Assembly (NCBI GenBank): GCA_934045905.1
Contig: OW203767.1
Coordinates: forward strand, 24,555,073-24,619,072
Length of the DNA: 64,000 nt
From: Leuctra nigra
Lineage: Eukaryota > Arthropoda > Insecta > Plecoptera > Leuctridae
Direction: 5' to 3'
Positions 58,549-64,000 of this stretch are shown here, piece by piece. Both the position numbers and the translations under genes were made by a program. Position 1 is the first letter of the stretch. Every line of letters starts with the position of its first letter. Below the pieces are notes generated by a model that saw only the letters and a program-made list of their open reading frames with translations, was not told the DNA's origin and did not search any database.

Positions 58549-58945
58549 GTCAAATTTTCTGAAAATACCCAAGTCTCCCCAAGGCTAATTATTTACTCTC
58601 CTGTTAAATGCAACTTTGAGGTAGTTTTGATACCCATTTTCTCGCAATACTATTCAAACATTTTTTTAAAAAAACTTGAAATATAAACAAGTTTTTTTCT
58701 CATATTTGTTCATGAAATATGTGAAAAACTATTTTTTTTCAAGTATATCTTAAAAAAAGGTTTTTCCCATATATTTTTAATGAAGTATGTGACAAATATA
58801 TTTTTTTTTATTTCAAGTATTTCTTAAATTTTTTGAATAGTATTGCGAGAAAATGGGTATCAAAATACCTCCCAAAGTTGCATAACAGTGGAGTACATAA
58901 TGAGCCTTGGTGATCAGACTTGGGTATTGTGGGAAAATTTAAATC
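58549..58945. mobile_element. Inverted-repeat element
   Basis: Arms of about 120 bp: cccattttctcgcaatacta is inverted as tagtattgcgagaaaatggg, and 'acccaagtct' / 'agacttgggt' mark the outer ends. The AT-rich centre (58670-58818) carries its own inverted repeats (cttgaaatataa / ttatttcaagt). Confidence 0.7.
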
Positions 58946-59437
58946 ACACTCTAGACTACATGTACTAACTATTCTGTAGTAACATTAGTTCACATTCTTC
59001 CTACTCGTGGCGTCTGAGTGCTGTGTATTTCAATACTGAAATGTGTACTTTCAGTAAGTTCCAGTTGCGATTCCGAGATTAGACTGAGTGGGAATTTACA
59101 TTTCAAAACATCTTCTATGATGATAATTCAAATGACAGCCGTGCAGGCATCAGAGTACATTTGGCAATACATCAAAGCGTTGACCAAAACTTCACCGTCT
59201 TCACTGGATAGACAGAAGAGAATTTCGAAAGTATCCCTAAGATTCCGTCTTCTCATGTCAATAGTTGTCCGATGACCTGCCATCTCTTTGACCAGAACAA
59301 ATCTGTTCAAAGACAATTCTATTCTGATTCGTCACAGAATCTCACTTTCGACTTATTATTTCCTCATACTTGTTTACGTTTGTCAAATCACAACAAATTC
59401 TTTAGAGTAGACTGTGCGTATTTGTGTGCACTTATAG

Positions 59438-59716
59438 ATTTTTTTGTCTGGGGCTTAACGTCGCACTGTTCTGCAGCGAGGCTAATGGCGACGGATGAAT
59501 GATTATGATGATGATTGGGAGATGATGGTGAAGAGTAGGTAAGGATGGAAGGTGGGAAGGAGGCGGTCGTGGCCTATTAGTAGGGTACCTTCCCAGCATT
59601 TGCCTGTCGACTGAGGGAATACCACGAAAAAAAAAGTCAGGAAGGACGGCCGCGGGAATCGAACCCGGGCCTCCGGATTACAAGTTCAGAGCGTTACCAC
59701 TCAGCCACTCTGTCAT
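59438..59716 (-). mobile_element. tRNA-derived SINE, full length
   Basis: On the minus strand the head (59716 to about 59645) has an A-box-like GTGGCTGAGTGGTAACGC and a perfect B-box GGTTCGATTCC. The body follows, then the tail CGTTAAGCCCCAGAC and seven A's. A truncated relative lies at 47520-47695. The acceptor stem does not pair well, so it is a retroposon, not a tRNA gene. Confidence 0.7.
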
Positions 59717-59776
59717 ACATGTATAGTTTCTGTAAAGAATTTAGTGAGAGATTAGTTGTGTATTTTTAGATTTATA

Positions 59777-60870
59777 CTAGGAAAACGCTCGGTGTAACGC
59801 GTTGATGAGCGAGCACCGACACGCACGACATCGTCAATCAAGCACGATCCATTCAATCAAAGATAACTAACTATACATTATTTATTACCAATTTTCCTTG
59901 CAACTTTTCATAAACACTCTGGATCAATTAAATAACAGATTATTGTACTAATATTTTTCCATCAATCTCTTTGGACAGATATTCAAACACTTAAAACAGC
60001 AATAAGTCTGTAAATTCTTGACCGATTGGGCTGGAAATGTGTAAAATATTATGCTATCTAGTCAAAACGTTGTTTTCATAACTGTGAAACACAATCCATA
60101 TCGTAAAATAAATTATTTTAGATAAGGTTTACCTATACCTATGTATATGAAATACCTACATTACATTTTGACTACATTATGTATTGCAAGTTGATTCACT
60201 AAGAAAAGAATCTGTCTTACATTGATATTGAGAATAGCCATCTATAAACTTTGCTTTGCTACATAGAGCAACCCAGAATGCAGTGGAATTTCTGTTTTGA
60301 AATGTCATTTCTGACAGTTATTGAAACTGTCAATAAGTGCATCTATGTTCTTGACTGGTAGGGCTGAAAATTCGTAAAATAAGAGACAATGTTGGTCTGA
60401 ACGACCATGCAAAATATGAGTTTGATTGATCAGATTAATCGAAGACCATTTGATAGGTCAAATGGTGGTGTGGCTATAGGCTGTTTTAAATTAAGTATAC
60501 AAATGTCAGTAAAATGTCTATTACTCTTGAAGCTCATTACAGATTTGTAAAAAATCACTTATAATGCTGGTAGACATGACCTTGCAAAATTTGGTGATGA
60601 TCGGTCAAACTATTGCAGTTATATACACAGAGTTTCCTTCATCCCCATTGCCAAGCTAACTATAACTACACATCAAGTTTCCGATGCAACCAATGGAGCG
60701 AACTTGCTGAAAATCATTTTGACCATAACGAGAATAGTAATTTAAGTTGTGTGAAAAAATTGGCCTGATCCATTACTTCGTTTGGCAGGAGACGCCAAAT
60801 GCACAAATACACACAAAAACAGAGATTCGAGCCATAAGTTTCAAGTGGAGACGCTCGCTACGCTCGCTTG
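59777..60870 (-). mobile_element. Family-1 copy, 1.1 kb
   Basis: 3' CTAG at 59780-59777 with stem-loop and GCTCGCTCATCAACGCG; 5' AAGCGAGCGTAGCGAGCGTC at about 60870, with the CTTGAAACTTATGGCTCGAA block of the subfamily at 42564. A longer copy than most. Confidence 0.7.
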
Positions 60871-62574
60871 AAAAGTGGTGCATCCTTTAGATGTGTTGTT
60901 TATCTAGGAAACCGAACTAGCGTACGTAATCTGTACGTTGCAAGGATGTAGGGAATGTTGGGAAGGATGTGTGAATGGGAAGGATGTGGGAACGACTGCG
61001 GAAACCTAAAGGAACCCGATGGCCGATCAACCACAAACAATGACTCAGGTTTTCATATCTAGTTTTGTAACAGGAAAACAATTGTAAGAAAACAGGAATT
61101 TCAATTGTTGTGAAATAGGTGGCTGTGAGGTTTGAGCTGGTATTATTCCAGCAAACTGTGAAGCCATGAAAGCAGTCGAAGATCGAACCCTGGGCCCCTG
61201 AAGTGGGTAAATGATTTATTGTTCCCAGACATATTCAATATCACGAAGTATTTTTAGGATTTTGGTCCCCTTTGCGAATATAGTATTTTTTTATCCTTAT
61301 TTCAAAAATAATTCCTTTCACTTTTCGATAAGTCCAATGTAACTGTTGCTCACCGAACTCCATTAGCCCCTTGATACTGTAAACGTGACCCGCAATACAC
61401 GGCAGTAAGACAAGTTGCCTATACGTAAGGCTGAGAGCAGATCGTCCTACGCAACAAGTCTCTTAGCGTACTTGCTGCAAATTGATGGGATTTCCCAAGG
61501 ATAGTCGACGAATTTTCGCGGAAAGTCACTTCTCTTCTCGAGTTATTTATGTTCCGTAATGTACCTAGTTCTGAGAGAGATAGTATTGTTCCGGGAAAGA
61601 TTCTTTTCGGAATTGTTTTTGGCATTTAGCCTCGACCTATATCATCTTGTTCACCGGAACATTCGGTGACGTTTGATTAGTCATGCTTAATGAAGCAATC
61701 AAATAAATCATAAAGTTTATTAAAACAAGTTTATTTCTGTGACTGACCCTGTGACTGATTCTTAGACAAATATCCTAAACTTCACCCACATATGTGCTCA
61801 TTCAGATTCTTAGAGGAACGTATGAATAAAAATGTCGTTAGTCGTAAACATTCATGCCATTTAAATTAAGGTAAATCCTGAATCTAATTGTTAAATCAAT
61901 TCACGTTTACTTTGTTGATAAAAGTTCACTGTCTTATGAATAGTAAGTGAATTGGAATAAAAGCATTTTATATAAAAAAAAATATTTTAAAATTCACATA
62001 TTATTTTAATTTTGATTTAAAATATGAAATTCTTTGATGGAATATAAAATATTTTTAATGATTATTGGGGCATAAAACAGAGAGTTTAAACACTAAGAAA
62101 TTACTAACTTTTGTAGCAATAACTTTTGTCCTGATAATCTCTCTTGTTTTTTTCCATTAACAATGTAACTATTTTGACATAGTTGCTAAAAAAGAATCTA
62201 ATCCATTATTTTGCAATGTACGTGCAAAAGCTACATTAAAAGCCAGTTAATTTTGATTTCTATCCCAGTTTGCTTATCACCTAGCCCGGAATCTCATACA
62301 ACGCGCAATGAAATGGAATTCGCAAGGTGTATTCTGGTTTCGCCGATATCATGTCTGTAGATTGCGAAGTCGTAAATCGCACGCCCCAGTTTATCACCTG
62401 TGTTGTTCGATTGATTTCCAGGCGGTTCTCTTGAAGATGATGAGTTAGTGGGATTCAGTGGTGGAGCTGCAATATCTGTACCTGAACGTATTAGAGTAGG
62501 CGTTAGTTTGTTTGGCACATGCGGTGTATTACAGTGCAGTCTTTTGATGCTTTGATTGTTTATTGTTTGTGTTA
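60871..62574. other. No gene firmly supported
   Basis: A minus-strand stretch at 62294-62518 reads PPLNPTNSSSSREPPGNQSNN with an acceptor-like ATATTGCAG before it and a donor-like CAG/GTGATA after it. It could be a small exon, but there is no further support. Confidence 0.3.
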
Positions 62575-63012
62575 TGAAGGCACTGCCCAGGTCAAACCGT
62601 TCGACTAATTGATTTGAAATTTTTCACACACACTAATGTCATATCAAGGTCACATGTGTAGTTATTGAACAAAATTCTCTGATTGGTTGAAAATTGAAAA
62701 TAGCCGTACTTTGTCTGATCAAATTCATATTTTTTATGGTCGTTGGGACTAAAATTTAAGAGATTTTGTTGATTTTTAGACAAATCGGTAGAGAAATTTA
62801 AGAGTAATTGATATCTAATTGAAATTTTTTGGACTTTGAAACTGTTATCAGGTTTAAATCATCTGAAAGATATGTTCACTGCTCCTGATGCATTGATTAC
62901 GTTGTCATCAGCTGTTTCCAAGGTCAGTAGAGCAGCAACTTTCACACAAATATTATTTCGCATGCAGTACGAAGGTTCGCTCATCAACGCGTTACACTGA
63001 ACATTTTCCTAG
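62575..63012 (+). mobile_element. Family-1 3' half
   Basis: Starts at 'ggcactgcccaggtcaaacc', which matches 5145 of the copy at 5083, and ends with CTCATCAACGCGTTACACTGA, the stem-loop (one stem decayed) and CTAG at 63009-63012. Confidence 0.6.
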
Positions 63013-64000
63013 TGTACTTTTTGGAATTGCGGTAATAAAGTCAAGTTTACTCACATCTGATAAAAATATGTAATTTATTTCTCCGGTATGCATTAGTGTT
63101 GAAATTTAAGTACATACAAGGTGGAGCAGGATTCGTTTGTGCTTGACATTAAATTTGCAACAAAACATGAATTTAACATATTTTCCCTCGGGTCTGTTTA
63201 TGAACGAAGTATTATGCAATGATCCTTGTGAAATAGGGAACTTTCAAGTAAATAAGATTGCAGAATAATGGTTATATAATGTAGCTTTTGAAGTGATCTT
63301 GTAAAACGTGCCAGGGGGCCAGACGGGGTTATTTGTTTTTGGGATATATAGTTTTCAATGAATCAATTGAATTCAAAGAAATCTTTTAATTTTAATTCAG
63401 TAGAAACGATATTGAGGTATACATTTTCTTAGACCTTGGCATCGAATTCTTCACTACGTAAATATTCACTAATACTATCTTACAAGTACAAAAGCTCTAC
63501 CTTAACCTAAACTGCATTAAATGAGCTATGAAAACGATAGTCACGCCACTGGTCTTTACGACTAACACCTTTCTTCCAAGACATCTCTCTCTCTCCTTTT
63601 CTCTCTCTCTCTAGGCGAATGTTTATTTTGGCAATCGTCATATCTCTCACACTATGAATAACGGGTAGAGACACTCACTTGAAATCTTTTTTATTGCCTT
63701 CTTCTCTTGTAAGTTCTCTTCTCGACTAGCCGATGGTATTTGGGTGCGTCTGGGTGTGATCACGCGAACTCTCGCGTGGGATCTCGAGATCAGAACTCGA
63801 GATACGAACCCCGTACTCTCGAGAACTCATCTGTTATTCAAATAATGAACATGAAGGCAATGTATAAAGACTAATTCAGAACATATTTTTTTATGTTGTT
63901 GGTAGGTATGTTGTTTGGTTTGGACAAAGTGATCCCTGTAGAGTGGCTGGTCTGGAATTGCTTATAAGGTAAGAGAGGGCACACCTGAGGACGTAAATGT
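63013..64000. other. No gene seen; (TC)n at 63584-63612
   Basis: AT-rich sequence, one dinucleotide microsatellite, and short palindromic 'ctcgaga' motifs at 63781-63826. Confidence 0.45.

Noticed and set aside
59645..59716. tRNA gene on the minus strand
   Set aside because: The B-box is good but the acceptor stem does not pair, and the sequence continues into a SINE body with an A-tail.

Overview
The window looks like intergenic and genic DNA of an animal, most likely an insect. It is AT-rich, has very few long reading frames, spliced coding exons with consensus splice sites, a TATA promoter, tRNA-derived SINEs, and several families of non-autonomous DNA transposons. The dominant repeat (GAGCGAGCGAAGCGAGCG at one end, AACGCGTTACACTGAGCG near the other) reminds me of planthopper (Hemiptera) sequence. 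That placement is recall, not something the sequence proves. I see no rRNA, CRISPR array, operon or bacterial system.

Two protein-coding loci are well supported. (1) On the minus strand, a secreted leucine-rich-repeat protein is encoded by a long last exon (24211-25370) and a 19-base first coding exon (27494-27512). The first exon can be placed because its sequence, reading phase, donor and a TATA box all agree. A hAT-type element (26634-27488) has landed at the 5' splice site of this intron and duplicated it; a second hAT remnant sits 23 bases past the stop codon and supplies possible poly(A) signals. (2) On the plus strand, a 640-residue acidic protein (34561-36483) contains ten 31-residue repeats encoded by near-identical 93-bp units. 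It is a GC-rich island that starts just after a splice acceptor, so it may be part of a longer spliced gene.

Most of the rest is transposon-derived. Family 1 (at least a dozen copies or pieces) has the architecture of Helentron-associated elements: an inverted 9-mer at the 5' end and near the 3' end, a 3' stem-loop, and an end at CTAG. One 2-kb copy (36531-38600) still carries a 76-codon reading frame resembling the N-terminus of arthropod Helitron proteins. Family 2 (7818-9060, 13266-15088, 31523-33412, plus a 3' piece at 2198-2510) joins a 370-400 bp foldback, an interior with repeated ETS/CRE/YY1-like motif blocks, and a 3' hairpin followed by CTAGAT. Family 3 is a dispersed repeat in 7-18 kb. 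Numerous MITEs follow, several with readable target-site duplications (TA, TTAA, TNA or 8 bp), some nested three deep.

Region by region: 0-6.5 kb repeats with a nested stack at 5.1-6.5 kb; 7.5-15.1 kb families 2 and 3; 16.7-20.8 kb family 1 and MITEs; 22.2-22.8 kb nested hAT/TTAA elements; 23.8-27.6 kb the LRR gene; 29-33.6 kb inverted and tandem repeats interrupted by family 2; 34.5-36.5 kb the repeat-protein gene; 36.5-38.6 kb the large family-1 copy; 40-43.5 kb foldbacks, an E-box minisatellite and a further family-1 copy; 44-64 kb sparse, with SINEs, MITEs and poly-C tracts and no gene I can support firmly.
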